A DNA stretch of 64,000 nt, taken from Citrobacter rodentium NBRC 105723 = DSM 16636 (lineage in GTDB: Bacteria; Pseudomonadota; Gammaproteobacteria; Enterobacterales; Enterobacteriaceae). The position numbers were made by a program, and so were the translations under genes. Positions within the stretch are counted from its first letter, which is position 1, and each line of letters starts with the position of its first letter. Where the stretch lies: NCBI RefSeq assembly GCF_021278985.1, contig NZ_CP082833.1, positions 3,224,001-3,288,000 of the forward strand. Reading direction: 5' to 3'. The notes beneath the pieces were generated by a model that saw nothing but the letters and a program-made list of their open reading frames with translations, was not told the origin of the DNA and made no database searches. Positions 42,972 through 52,004 of this stretch are shown piece after piece.

Positions 42972-44588
42972 ATGAAACGAACTCCTTTTCTGGGCGCGTG
43001 TTTACTCACGCTTGCCATGATGATGGGGAGCGGGACGACGATGGCCAGAACGCCGCCCGATCAGCTCATCATCGGTATGAATATGAACAACCTGCTGACC
43101 CTCGACCCGGCGGCGATGACCGGTAACGAAGTGGTCGGCATCGTGGTCAATCTGTATGACTCATTGGTGGAGCTGGACCCCAGCCAGTTGACCCATGTTA
43201 AACCAGCGCTGGCGAAATCCTGGGATATCAGCCCGGACGGCGCAACCCTGACCTTCCATTTGCGCGACGACGTGAAATTTCACTCCGGCAATCCGCTCAC
43301 CGCGCATGATGTCGTCTGGTCGATGCGGCGCATTCTGCACCTCAATCTGGCGCAGGCGTCGGTATGGAAATCCTATGGTTTCAGCAGGCAGAATATCGAT
43401 CGACAGATCGCCGCGCTGGATGACCACACCGTGCAACTGACGCTGCCCAAAGCCAACGATCCGCAACTGGTGATTTATTCGCTGGGCGCGCTCGGCAATC
43501 TCGGCGTGCTGGACAGTAAAACCGTAACGCAACATGCGGTAAACAGTGACTGGGGTAACCGTTGGCTGACCACCAACGAAGCCGGTTCCGGCCCTTTCAT
43601 GCTGGAAACCTGGCAGGCGAAAGACATTCTACGGATGAAGCGCAACCCGCACTACTGGCGCGGTGAAGCGAAAATGAGCCGGGTGGTGCTGCGCCATTTT
43701 CAGGAGTCGCAAACCCTGCGCCTGATGATTGCCAGGGGCGATCTGGATATCGCCAGCAATATGGCGGTATCGGATATCAACGCGCTGCGCAGCGATCCGG
43801 CGTTGACGGTGGACGCGGTCCAGCGCGGTACCGTCTACTACGTGGCGATGAGCATGAAGGAGCCGCATTTCGCCAACCCGAAAGTGCGGGAAGCGGTGCG
43901 CTATCTGATTGACTATCAGGGGATCAATAAGGCGTTGATGCCGGGCTACGGCGTGCTGCATCAGCGTCCCATCAAAGCCGGTATGCCCGCCACGCTGGCG
44001 GATCCGGGCTACCGCCTCGATATTCCCCGCGCCAAAAAGCTGCTGGCGGAGGCGGGCTATCCGGACGGGTTCGATACCACGCTGCGGGCGCTGGCCGACC
44101 AGCCATTCCAGAATATCGCCATCGCCGTGCAGTCGACGCTGATGCAGGCGGGGATCAACGCCAAAATTATCACCGGCACCGGTAATCAGATCTACGGCGC
44201 GATGCGCGAACGGAAGTTCGACATGCTGGTCGGGCGCGGCGGCAGCGGCATGGAGCCGCATCCGCACTCCAGCCTGCGGGCGCTGGTTTATAACCCGGAC
44301 AATAGCGATGAGGCGCGGCTGACCAATTTTCAGGGCTGGCGCACCGGTTTCTACGACCAACAGCTTAACGAGATGATTGATCAGGCGCTGCTGGAGCGCG
44401 ATGCGCAAAAACAGATCGCCGCGTATCAGGCGATTCAGACCCGCTACGACCGGTTGATCCCGGCGCTGATCCCGCTGTCGCAAATGGTGGATTCAGTGGT
44501 GGTGCGCAAAGTGGTGCGGAACTATCAGCCGCATCCGTCGGCGACCACTTTTCTGCGTGAGGTCTACAAAACCGGAGGTGAACAATGA
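42972..44588 (+). CDS. ABC transporter substrate-binding protein, family 5 (peptide/nickel/opine type)
   Basis: A 538-residue product from the ATG at 42972 with a signal peptide of about 25-27 residues (MKRTPFLGACLLTLAMMMGS). It belongs to the DppA/OppA-like family 5: SWDISPDGATLTFHLRDDVKFHSG near residue 80 and RNPHYWRGEAKMSRVVLR near 225. It would bind a peptide, glycoside or opine in the periplasm. It overlaps the first permease by 4 bases. Confidence 0.9.
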   Translation: MKRTPFLGACLLTLAMMMGSGTTMARTPPDQLIIGMNMNNLLTLDPAAMTGNEVVGIVVNLYDSLVELDPSQLTHVKPALAKSWDISPDGATLTFHLRDDVKFHSGNPLTAHDVVWSMRRILHLNLAQASVWKSYGFSRQNIDRQIAALDDHTVQLTLPKANDPQLVIYSLGALGNLGVLDSKTVTQHAVNSDWGNRWLTTNEAGSGPFMLETWQAKDILRMKRNPHYWRGEAKMSRVVLRHFQESQTLRLMIARGDLDIASNMAVSDINALRSDPALTVDAVQRGTVYYVAMSMKEPHFANPKVREAVRYLIDYQGINKALMPGYGVLHQRPIKAGMPATLADPGYRLDIPRAKKLLAEAGYPDGFDTTLRALADQPFQNIAIAVQSTLMQAGINAKIITGTGNQIYGAMRERKFDMLVGRGGSGMEPHPHSSLRALVYNPDNSDEARLTNFQGWRTGFYDQQLNEMIDQALLERDAQKQIAAYQAIQTRYDRLIPALIPLSQMVDSVVVRKVVRNYQPHPSATTFLREVYKTGGEQ

Positions 44589-45622
44589 GCGGTACGATAC
44601 TTGCTCCGGGTAGCCGCGGCCGTCGCGTTGCCAGTCGGTTTATTCAGGTGGCGATAACCCTGTTCGGCCTGCTGCTGTTGACCTTTTTTATTGGCCGGGT
44701 GATGCCGATCGATCCGGTGCTGGCGATTGTCGGCCCCGACGCCGATCAGAGCACTTACCAGCAGGTCTATCAGCAGCTGGGCTTTGATAAATCGCTGGCG
44801 GCGCAGTTTGCCATCTACCTCGGCAATCTGCTGCACGGCGATCTCGGCAATGCGCTACTGACCGGCAAACCGGTGATCGACGATATTATTCGCGTCTTTC
44901 CGGCGACCATCGAGCTGGCGACGATGGCGATAATCGTCGGCGCCGGGCTGGGTATTCCGTTGGGCGTGCTGGCCGCGGCGCGGCGCAACAGCGTCGCCGA
45001 TTACATGGTACGCATCATCAGCCTCGCCGGTTACTCAACGCCGATTTTCTGGGTCGGGATGATGGGGCTGCTGGTGTTCTATGCCTGGCTGAACTGGGTC
45101 GGCGGCGCCGGGCGGCTGGATCTCGGGCTGGACGGGCTGGTGCCGCGGCGTACCGGTTTACTCACCATCGACGCGCTACTGGCCGGGAATGCAGCGGTGT
45201 TTTGTAATGCGCTCAACCATCTGGTGCTGCCCGCGTCGCTGCTCGGCTTCCATTCGCTGGCTTATATCAGCCGGATGACCCGCAGCTTTATGCTGGCGCA
45301 GCTGTCGCAGGAGTTCATTATTACCGCCCGCGTTAAAGGGCTGAGCGAACGGCAGGTGATCTGGAACCACGCCTTTCGCAATATTCTCGTGCAACTGCTG
45401 ACGGTGGTGGCGCTGGCCTACGGTTCGCTGCTGGAAGGGGCGGTACTGATTGAAACCGTCTTCTCCTGGCCCGGCTTTGGCTCCTATCTCACCGGCAGTC
45501 TGCTGCTTGGCGATATGAACGCGGTCATGGGCTGCGTGCTGTTAGTCGGCATCATTTTCGTGATGCTTAATCTGCTCTCCGACATGCTCTATCAACTGTT
45601 TGATCCGAGGACTACATCATGA
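44585..45622 (+). CDS. ABC transporter permease (DppB type)
   Basis: A 345-residue inner membrane protein with about six helices; the N-terminal part is FIQVAITLFGLLLLTFFIGR with the family VMPIDP segment. The EAA-like loop FIITARVKGLSERQVIWNHA, which docks the ATPase, is near residue 245. It overlaps its neighbours by 4 bases on each side, so the operon is translationally coupled. Confidence 0.92.
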   Translation: MSGTILAPGSRGRRVASRFIQVAITLFGLLLLTFFIGRVMPIDPVLAIVGPDADQSTYQQVYQQLGFDKSLAAQFAIYLGNLLHGDLGNALLTGKPVIDDIIRVFPATIELATMAIIVGAGLGIPLGVLAAARRNSVADYMVRIISLAGYSTPIFWVGMMGLLVFYAWLNWVGGAGRLDLGLDGLVPRRTGLLTIDALLAGNAAVFCNALNHLVLPASLLGFHSLAYISRMTRSFMLAQLSQEFIITARVKGLSERQVIWNHAFRNILVQLLTVVALAYGSLLEGAVLIETVFSWPGFGSYLTGSLLLGDMNAVMGCVLLVGIIFVMLNLLSDMLYQLFDPRTTS

Positions 45623-46518
45623 CCGTTTCTCTGGGTACGCTGCCCGGCGACCGCGAAAGGCGGGGGCGGATTAAACGCGCGCTGCAACGCGCAGGCGGAT
45701 TTGTGGGCAAAATGGCGCGCAATCCGCTGACGGCGATCGGCGGCGGAATTATCGTCCTGCTGCTGGCGGTGGCGATTTTCGCGCCGCTTATCGCGCCCTA
45801 TAACCCGCTGGTGCAGGATCTGAACAGCGCGCTGGTCGCGCCGAACGCGCAGCACTGGTTTGGCACCGACGAGTTTGGCCGCGATATTTTCAGTCGTCTG
45901 GTTTACGGCGCGCGCATCACGCTGTACATCGTGCTGCTGGTGTCGGTGACCGTGGGGCCGCTGGGGCTACTGCTGGGCGTGAGCGCAGGCTATTTTGGCG
46001 GCAGGGTCGATATGGTGCTGATGCGCGTCACCGACATCTTTATCTCCTTTCCGGGGCTGGTGCTGGCGCTGGCGTTCGTCGCCGCCCTTGGGCCGGGGCT
46101 TGAGCACGTGGTTATCGCCATTACGCTTACCGCCTGGCCGCCCATCGCCCGTCTGGCGCGGGCGGAGACGCTCTCGCTGCGCCAGGCCGATTTTATCTCC
46201 GCCGTGCGGCTGCAGGGAGCCTCGCCGCTGCGCATACTGTGGCGGCATATCGTGCCGCTGTGCCTGCCGTCGGTCATTATCCGTATCACCATGAATATGG
46301 CGGGGATCATTCTGACCGCCGCCGGACTGGGCTTTCTCGGGCTGGGCGCTCAGCCGCCGGAGCCGGAGTGGGGGGCGATGATCTCCAGCGGGCGCACTTA
46401 CATGATGGAGTGCTGGTGGGTGGTGACTATTCCGGGGCTGGCGATTCTGATCAACAGCCTGGCGTTCAACTTCTTAGGAGATGGCTTACGTGACATCCTC
46501 GATCCTCGCAGCGAATAA
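45619..46518 (+). CDS. ABC transporter permease (DppC type)
   Basis: A 299-residue permease. The N-terminal cytoplasmic part is followed by GTDEFGRDIFSRLVYGARI, typical of DppC, and a coupling loop DFISAVRLQGASPLRILWRH. The end LAFNFLGDGLRDILDPRSE is the usual DppC C-terminus. It overlaps the next reading frame by 29 bases if that starts at 46490. Confidence 0.93.
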   Translation: MTVSLGTLPGDRERRGRIKRALQRAGGFVGKMARNPLTAIGGGIIVLLLAVAIFAPLIAPYNPLVQDLNSALVAPNAQHWFGTDEFGRDIFSRLVYGARITLYIVLLVSVTVGPLGLLLGVSAGYFGGRVDMVLMRVTDIFISFPGLVLALAFVAALGPGLEHVVIAITLTAWPPIARLARAETLSLRQADFISAVRLQGASPLRILWRHIVPLCLPSVIIRITMNMAGIILTAAGLGFLGLGAQPPEPEWGAMISSGRTYMMECWWVVTIPGLAILINSLAFNFLGDGLRDILDPRSE

Positions 46519-47353
46519 TGCGCCGCTGCTTGACGTGCGTAATCTGCACGTCGACTTTATCAACGGCGGCGCGGTGACCCACGCGGTGCGCGGCGTCTCC
46601 TTTCAGCTTGGCCGGGAAAAGCTGGCGATAGTGGGCGAATCCGGCTCCGGTAAATCGACGGTCGGGCGCGCGCTGCTGCACCTGCATCCGAAAAAGACCC
46701 GCATTACCGCAGACAAAATGCAGTTTGCCGATGTGGATCTGCTCAATGTGAACGAAGCGCAGATGCGGCAGATCCGCGGGAAGCGTATTTCGATGATCAT
46801 GCAGGACCCGAAATACTCCCTCAATCCGGTGATTTGCGTGGGCGATCAGATTGCGGAAGCGTGGCTTACGCACCATCCGGGGCGCAAAGCGGAAGCGAAG
46901 GCGAAAACGCTGGAGATGCTGGAGGTGGTGCGCATTCGCCAGCCGGAGCGGGTTTATCAGCTTTATCCGCACGAAATTTCCGGCGGACAGGGGCAGCGCG
47001 TCATGATCGCCATGATGCTGATCACCGACCCGGAGCTGGTGATTGCCGACGAACCGACTTCGGCGCTGGACGTCTCGGTGCGTTTGCAGGTGCTGGGGCT
47101 GCTGGACGATCTGGTGCAATCGCGCGGGCTGGGGCTGATTTTTATCAGCCACGACATCAACCTGGTGCGCAGCTTCTGCGACCGGGTGCTGGTGATGTAC
47201 GCCGGGCGCGTGGTGGAGTCTGTCGCCGCAGCCGATCTTCATCATGCCCGGCACCCTTATACCCGGGGGCTGATCGGCGCGCTGCCGGATATCCACCATC
47301 GCCGCCCGGTTTTGCCGGTGCTGCAACGTCAGGCAAGCTGGCTCAGCGAATAA
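46490..47353 (+). CDS. ABC transporter ATPase (DppD type)
   Basis: A 287-residue ATPase if started at GTG 46490, which lies 9 bases after TTAGGAG; ATG 46481 directly abuts that site and is less likely. Walker A GESGSGKST is at 49-57. The signature ISGGQGQRV and Walker B VIADEPTSALD follow, and the C-terminal oligopeptide-transporter extension begins HPYTRGLIGALPDI. It pairs with the next ATPase. Confidence 0.92.
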   Translation: MTSSILAANNAPLLDVRNLHVDFINGGAVTHAVRGVSFQLGREKLAIVGESGSGKSTVGRALLHLHPKKTRITADKMQFADVDLLNVNEAQMRQIRGKRISMIMQDPKYSLNPVICVGDQIAEAWLTHHPGRKAEAKAKTLEMLEVVRIRQPERVYQLYPHEISGGQGQRVMIAMMLITDPELVIADEPTSALDVSVRLQVLGLLDDLVQSRGLGLIFISHDINLVRSFCDRVLVMYAGRVVESVAAADLHHARHPYTRGLIGALPDIHHRRPVLPVLQRQASWLSE

Positions 47354-47363
47354 GGAACCCAAC

Positions 47364-48137
47364 ATGATCGACGTAAAAAACCTGAATCTGGCCTTTGGCG
47401 CGGGTGAAAAGCGCAATCAGGTGCTGTATGACGTGACCTTTCACGTGCAGCCTGGGGAGATTTACGGACTGGTGGGCGAGTCCGGCTCCGGTAAAACGAC
47501 GGTGCTGAAGTGTCTGGCGGGGCTGTTTACCCACTGGCAGGGGGCGTTGACGATCGATGGCAGCGCGCTGGAACACCGGATCGGCCGCGAGCGCTGTCGA
47601 CGGGTGCAGATGGTCTTTCAGGACCCGTATGGTTCGCTGCATCCGCGTCATACCATCGGCGATATTCTTGAAGAACCGCTGCTGATCCACGGCATTGCCG
47701 ATCGCGATCGGCGAGTGAACGGCCTGCTGGATAAGGTGGGGCTGAACCGGGCGTTTCGTGAACGCTATCCGCATCAGCTCTCCGGTGGTCAGCGTCAGCG
47801 TGTGGCCATCGCCAGGGCGCTGATTCTGCAACCACAGGTGCTGCTGCTTGATGAGCCAACGTCTGCGCTGGACGTGTCGGTACAGGCGGAGATCCTTAAC
47901 CTGCTGGCGGAACTCCAACAGGAGGCAAAGCTGACCTATCTGATGGTGACCCATGACCTCGGCGTGATCGCCCATCTCTGCCAGAAGGTCGCGGTGATGC
48001 AGCATGGGAAAATCCTCGAAACGTTGACCACCGACGCGCTGGTTAACGGTGAGGCACAGAGCGACTACACCCGAATGTTGATCGACGGCAGCCAGCGATA
48101 CTCACGCGACATGGCGCGGGAGGTGGCGGCCTGGTGA
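47364..48137 (+). CDS. ABC transporter ATPase (DppF type)
   Basis: A 257-residue ATPase with Walker A GESGSGKTT, signature LSGGQRQRV and Walker B LLLDEPTSALD. It lacks the long C-terminal extension of many DppF proteins and ends soon after DYTRMLIDGSQRYSR. It completes the SBP-permease-permease-ATPase-ATPase set. A REP palindrome follows. Confidence 0.92.
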   Translation: MIDVKNLNLAFGAGEKRNQVLYDVTFHVQPGEIYGLVGESGSGKTTVLKCLAGLFTHWQGALTIDGSALEHRIGRERCRRVQMVFQDPYGSLHPRHTIGDILEEPLLIHGIADRDRRVNGLLDKVGLNRAFRERYPHQLSGGQRQRVAIARALILQPQVLLLDEPTSALDVSVQAEILNLLAELQQEAKLTYLMVTHDLGVIAHLCQKVAVMQHGKILETLTTDALVNGEAQSDYTRMLIDGSQRYSRDMAREVAAW

Positions 48138-48150
48138 TGCCGTGCGGTCG

Positions 48151-48183
48151 CGCGCAGGCCCGATAAGCGTAGCGTTATCGGGC
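48151..48183. repeat. REP-like palindrome between convergent genes
   Basis: GGCCCGATAAGCG and CGTTATCGGGC form a long stem between the ABC ATPase stop and the yegS stop. It is of the same kind as the palindrome at 42920-42943. Confidence 0.7.
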
Positions 48184-48191
48184 GACAGGCG

Positions 48192-49091
48192 TTAACGCAA
48201 CAGCGGACAATCCGGCGGCAGCCGACAGCGTAGCGCGCCGGGAAGGATTTTAATATGAAACGCCTGCCCGCTCAGCGGTTCGCCGTCCAGATTAAAAGTG
48301 ATGTCATGAGGGGCGCGGATCTCAAACCAGGATGAGGCGCCATCAATAATATTCGGGTTTTCTTCCTGCGGCTTCAGGGTGGAAAACAGCGCAGGCAGGA
48401 TCTCTTCGCCGGTAAAAATCCGCAGTTGCAGCAGACCGTCATTGATCAACGCGTCAGGGCAGAGCTGCTGCCCGCCGCCCGCCTGACGACCGTTGCCGAT
48501 GCCGATCACCAGCGCGTCGCCCTGCCAGTGAAAATTCTCGCCGCGGATTTCACAGCGGTCGGGTTTCAGGGTATCCATGCGCATCAGACCATGAATGATA
48601 TACGACACGCCCCCTAGCGCCGCCTTGAGCTTTTCCGGCGTTTCGGTGGTGATCCGCGTACCGAAACCGCCGGTGGCCATGTTGATGAAGCAGGTTTCGT
48701 CGTTCACTTTCACCATATCTATGGCGATGGCGTTACCGGCAATCGCCAGTTTCAGCGCTTTATCCAGCGCCTCGGGGATACCCGCGCTGGTGGCGAAATC
48801 ATTGGCCGTGCCGAGCGGCAGAATGCCCATCGCCGGGATTTCATTGCCTTCGCAATGAATCAGTGCCGTCGAGACTTCATTGATTGTCCCGTCGCCGCCA
48901 CCGGCGATGACCGTTTCCACGCCCAGACGGCGGGCTTCTTCAACATAGCGCTGAGCGTCGCCTTTTTCCCAGGTTACGCGCACGTGTATTTCCACGCCTT
49001 CGTCGCGAAGTAGCCCAATCGCTTCGCGAAGCGTTGGATTATCAGCACTTTTACCATTCAGAATCAGTAAGCTGGCGGGAAAATGAGCCAT
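48192..49091 (-). CDS. yegS: YegS, lipid kinase
   Basis: A 299-residue product, the same length as E. coli YegS. Diacylglycerol-kinase-like fold with the nucleotide motif GGGDGTINEVSTAL near residue 65 and LPLGTANDFATSAGIP near 98. E. coli YegS phosphorylates phosphatidylglycerol in vitro. It is convergent with the ABC cluster. Confidence 0.95.
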   Translation of the reverse strand: MAHFPASLLILNGKSADNPTLREAIGLLRDEGVEIHVRVTWEKGDAQRYVEEARRLGVETVIAGGGDGTINEVSTALIHCEGNEIPAMGILPLGTANDFATSAGIPEALDKALKLAIAGNAIAIDMVKVNDETCFINMATGGFGTRITTETPEKLKAALGGVSYIIHGLMRMDTLKPDRCEIRGENFHWQGDALVIGIGNGRQAGGGQQLCPDALINDGLLQLRIFTGEEILPALFSTLKPQEENPNIIDGASSWFEIRAPHDITFNLDGEPLSGQAFHIKILPGALRCRLPPDCPLLR

Positions 49092-49249
49092 CCTTATTTG
49101 CCTTTTTAATGAGAGTTAATGGCAGTTTAGCAGGCGGAGCAAGAAGAGCGTACAAATTAGGAAGAATGGTGAGGGGAAAACGGCGCAGGCGACAGGCGAA
49201 GGGCTTAGCGAAAAATATCCCCCTTCGGGCGGGAAGGGGGAGAAGAGGA

Positions 49250-50008
49250 TCAGGCGTTGGCGTCCACAACATCCCGAATGCGCTGATCGATATTATGCAT
49301 ATTCTCAATCGGCCCGAGATCATTAATGCCTTTGCGGTATATCCTGCCGTCAGGCGCGCGGTGCATCGAGACTTTTGCCAGCGCCCATTTTGCCTGCGGA
49401 TAAACGCCGCGTGCCAGGCAAATAAACGTATAATTCATACCGGCAACCACCTGACATTTACACAACACGGGAATGTATTTTACCCCGTCAAGATTTTCCA
49501 TACCTTTGGCGAATATCTCTTTTTCTTCTTCATTGACCCCGTGATAATCAGACCAGCCGCCGACGACATTATCAGCACTGCTGCTATTGCCAGCCTTCAG
49601 ACTATTGATTGCGAACATGGCTTCATGGCGCAGGAACTGGAAGTTAGTGCAGTGTGGATGACCGATATAAACTTTCGGCACCGAAACAATAAGCGGCGTA
49701 TAACCCGTCCATGTTTTGGTTTCAAATTTATCGAAAGTATAGGTTAAGACCATTGTAGGGCCACTACAAACTACGGAGTTGACTTTCGCATTGGCCGCGA
49801 AGTCTTTCAGTACGGCGAGAACACAATAATCATTAAATACTTCTGGCGTGACATACTTGCGCGAGCCGCCAATATTGGCTATGCCAAAATATTTGCAAAA
49901 CGTTTCGTAACTTTCAATAAGAAGATATTTCCCGCTTTGCGGAATGTCGACGTCATTACGAATAAAGTGTCCGTTATATTCTTTGAAAGGAACATGCTGA
50001 TAATTCAT
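49250..50008 (-). CDS. Protein of unknown function with a cystatin-like C-terminal domain
   Basis: A 252-residue product with no signal peptide or membrane segment. The C-terminal region about 147-217 has the three landmarks of cystatins in the right order: a Gly-Gly start (NVVGGWSDY, 148-154), QVVAGMNY at 186-193 for the first inhibitory loop, and a VYPQAKWAL strand at 202-210 near the second loop. Cystatins inhibit papain-like cysteine proteases. The first 145 residues form a separate domain I do not recognise. The gene is alone, AT-rich at its 5' side and sits between yegS and cyaR, where E. coli has other genes. Activity as a protease inhibitor is inferred from the motif. Confidence 0.7.
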   Translation of the reverse strand: MNYQHVPFKEYNGHFIRNDVDIPQSGKYLLIESYETFCKYFGIANIGGSRKYVTPEVFNDYCVLAVLKDFAANAKVNSVVCSGPTMVLTYTFDKFETKTWTGYTPLIVSVPKVYIGHPHCTNFQFLRHEAMFAINSLKAGNSSSADNVVGGWSDYHGVNEEEKEIFAKGMENLDGVKYIPVLCKCQVVAGMNYTFICLARGVYPQAKWALAKVSMHRAPDGRIYRKGINDLGPIENMHNIDQRIRDVVDANA

Positions 50009-50308
50009 AATAAACTCCTTGTCTTTTATTTTCGATGAAAAGCTAAACTGTTTAATCAGGGTGAAAAAATATATTTGAATGTTACCGTTTGGTTTTAATT
50101 AATCTAGCATCGTTGCAATCAGGTGATGTGATTTAAATCACATTAACATGTTAATTTTAATTAAGAATGTAAAATAACATTTCAGATAAGTTATTTACTT
50201 AATTGACATTTATTGGTTACTTTAATCTTATTCATGACATGAATGTAATATTTTGGGTAAACGTTTTATTGTGGGGATAACGAGCGAAAAGAAATAACGG
50301 GAAGGGAC
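50009..50308. other. AT-rich intergenic region
   Basis: About 300 bases without a supported gene. Very AT-rich between about 50040 and 50260. It should hold the promoter of the cystatin-like gene; TAAATCACATTAACAT resembles a CRP/FNR-type region, but no site can be assigned with confidence. Confidence 0.5.
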
Positions 50309-50395
50309 AAAAAAATAAGCCTGCGTAAGGGAGATTACGCAGGCCAAGGAGGTGGTTCCTGGTACAGCTAGCATTTATGGGTTATGTTTTTCAGC
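50309..50395 (-). ncRNA. cyaR: CyaR small RNA
   Basis: The minus strand from 50395 reads GCTGAAAAACATAACCCATA and continues through the conserved CCAGGAACCACCTCCTT loop to a GC stem (CCTGCGTAATCTCCCTTACG) and a T-run. This is the 87-base Hfq-dependent CyaR RNA (RyeE). In E. coli it represses ompX, luxS, nadE and yqaE. It lies next to trhP (yegQ), as in E. coli. Confidence 0.96.
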
Positions 50396-50402
50396 AGTCC
50401 GG

Positions 50403-50450
50403 ATAATACCCTTAATGGACGAAGCGGTATGTGATCAATTTCGAAGAATT
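50403..50450 (-). promoter_or_regulatory. cyaR promoter with a probable CRP site
   Basis: On the minus strand a TATTAT -10 box (50403-50408) lies 7 bases before the RNA start. A CRP-like half site TGATCACA is found further up (plus strand TGTGATCAATTT near 50431). In E. coli cyaR is activated by cAMP-CRP. The half-site match is partial. Confidence 0.6.
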
Positions 50451-50480
50451 ATCCGGAGATGAAAAAATCACCCTGATTAA

Positions 50481-51842
50481 CTATTTACCGTGCGGATTAC
50501 GCGTGGATTCACCGGAAAAATTGCGCATTAACAGCGCATAATCCAGCGTAAGATCCTGCGGAACAGGGATCCATACGGTATACCCGTCGCCAGGTGCGAC
50601 CGGCATCGGCTCGCCTTTACCGCTTTCCATCTGTTCCAGAGTGAAATTGACGTTGCCCTGCGGCGTCATCAGCTCAAGGCTGTCGCCAACAGAGAATTTG
50701 TTCTTCACCGCAACGGCAGCTAAATCGCCTTTACGCTCGCCGGTAAATTCGCCGACAAACTGCTGACGTTCAGAGACGGAATAACCGTATTCGTAGTTCT
50801 GATAATCATCATGCGTGTGACGACGCAGGAATCCTTCGGTGTAACCGCGGTGCGCCAGCCCTTCCAGCGTTTCCAGCAGCTGCGGATCGAACGGCTTGCC
50901 GGCGGCGGCGTCGTCAATGGCTTTCCGGTACACCTGCGCGGTGCGCGCGCAATAGTAGAAGGATTTGGTGCGGCCTTCGATCTTCAGCGAGTGGACGCCC
51001 ATACGGGTCAGACGCTCGACGTGGGCGATAGCGCGCAGATCTTTGGAGTTCATGATATAGGTGCCGTGTTCATCTTCAAACGCGGTCATGTATTCGCCCG
51101 GTCGCTGGGCTTCTTCAATCATAAACACTTTATCGGTAGGCGCGCCGATACCCAGCGTCGGTTCAACGTTGTGTACCGGAATCGGTTCGTATTTGTGAAC
51201 GATATTGCCGACCGCATCTTCTTTGCCTTCCTGAACGTTATACTCCCAGCGGCAGGCGTTGGTGCAGGTGCCCTGGTTCGGATCGCGTTTATTGATATAG
51301 CCAGAGAGCAGGCAGCGGCCGGAGTAGGCCATGCATAGCGCGCCATGAACGAAAATCTCGATTTCCATTTCCGGCACCTGATGGCGGATCTCCTCAATTT
51401 CTTCCAGCGACAGTTCGCGGGAGAGGATGACGCGGGTCAGCCCCATCTGCTGCCAGAATTTCACCGTTGCCCAGTTGACGGCGTTGGCCTGCACGGAGAG
51501 GTGAATCGGCATATCGGGGAAATTTTCCCGCACCAGCATGATAAGCCCGGGGTCAGACATAATCAGGGCGTCCGGCCCCATTTCCACTACCGGTCTGAGG
51601 TCGCGAATAAAGGTTTTCAGCTTTGCGTTATGCGGCGCGATGTTCACAACCACGTAGAATTTTTTGCCAAGCGCATGGGCTTCATTGATGCCGAGCTGCA
51701 GATTTTCGTGGTTGAATTCATTATTGCGCACGCGCAGGGAGTAGCGCGGCTGGCCCGCATACACGGCGTCAGCGCCATAGGCGAAAGCGTAACGCATGTT
51801 TTTCAGCGTTCCCGCCGGGGAAAGGAGTTCCGGTTTAAACAT
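50481..51842 (-). CDS. trhP: TrhP (YegQ), tRNA 5-hydroxyuridine hydroxylation protein
   Basis: A 453-residue peptidase U32-family protein. The family signature is in EIFVHGALCMAYSGRCLLSG, with further cysteines in GTCTNACRWEY that bind an Fe-S cluster. With prephenate it takes part in making 5-hydroxyuridine at position 34 of tRNAs. It was earlier annotated as a protease, but that is not its role. cyaR lies downstream on the same strand. Confidence 0.95.
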   Translation of the reverse strand: MFKPELLSPAGTLKNMRYAFAYGADAVYAGQPRYSLRVRNNEFNHENLQLGINEAHALGKKFYVVVNIAPHNAKLKTFIRDLRPVVEMGPDALIMSDPGLIMLVRENFPDMPIHLSVQANAVNWATVKFWQQMGLTRVILSRELSLEEIEEIRHQVPEMEIEIFVHGALCMAYSGRCLLSGYINKRDPNQGTCTNACRWEYNVQEGKEDAVGNIVHKYEPIPVHNVEPTLGIGAPTDKVFMIEEAQRPGEYMTAFEDEHGTYIMNSKDLRAIAHVERLTRMGVHSLKIEGRTKSFYYCARTAQVYRKAIDDAAAGKPFDPQLLETLEGLAHRGYTEGFLRRHTHDDYQNYEYGYSVSERQQFVGEFTGERKGDLAAVAVKNKFSVGDSLELMTPQGNVNFTLEQMESGKGEPMPVAPGDGYTVWIPVPQDLTLDYALLMRNFSGESTRNPHGK

Positions 51843-51959
51843 AGTGTTCTCGTTCTGATGACAGGTCAGATCCGCTTCACCTGATGAAGCTGCAGGAGGA
51901 GTGTCCTCACATTAAGGGCGGGCATTGTAGCGCCGCAGAGAAGGCAGGTAAAGTAAAGG

Positions 51960-51998
51960 GAAACGCCTTATCTGCTAAGCGCAGCGCCATCAGGCAGG
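51960..51998. repeat. REP-like element
   Basis: AAACGCCTTATCTGCTAAGC followed by GCAGCGCCATCAGGCAGGC is a weak REP-type palindrome between trhP and the downstream minus-strand gene. Confidence 0.5.
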
Positions 51999-52004
51999 CG
52001 GTAT

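Noticed and set aside
50481..51842. Protease function for the U32-family protein
   Set aside because: The family name is historic; the closest known proteins act in prephenate-dependent tRNA hydroxylation.
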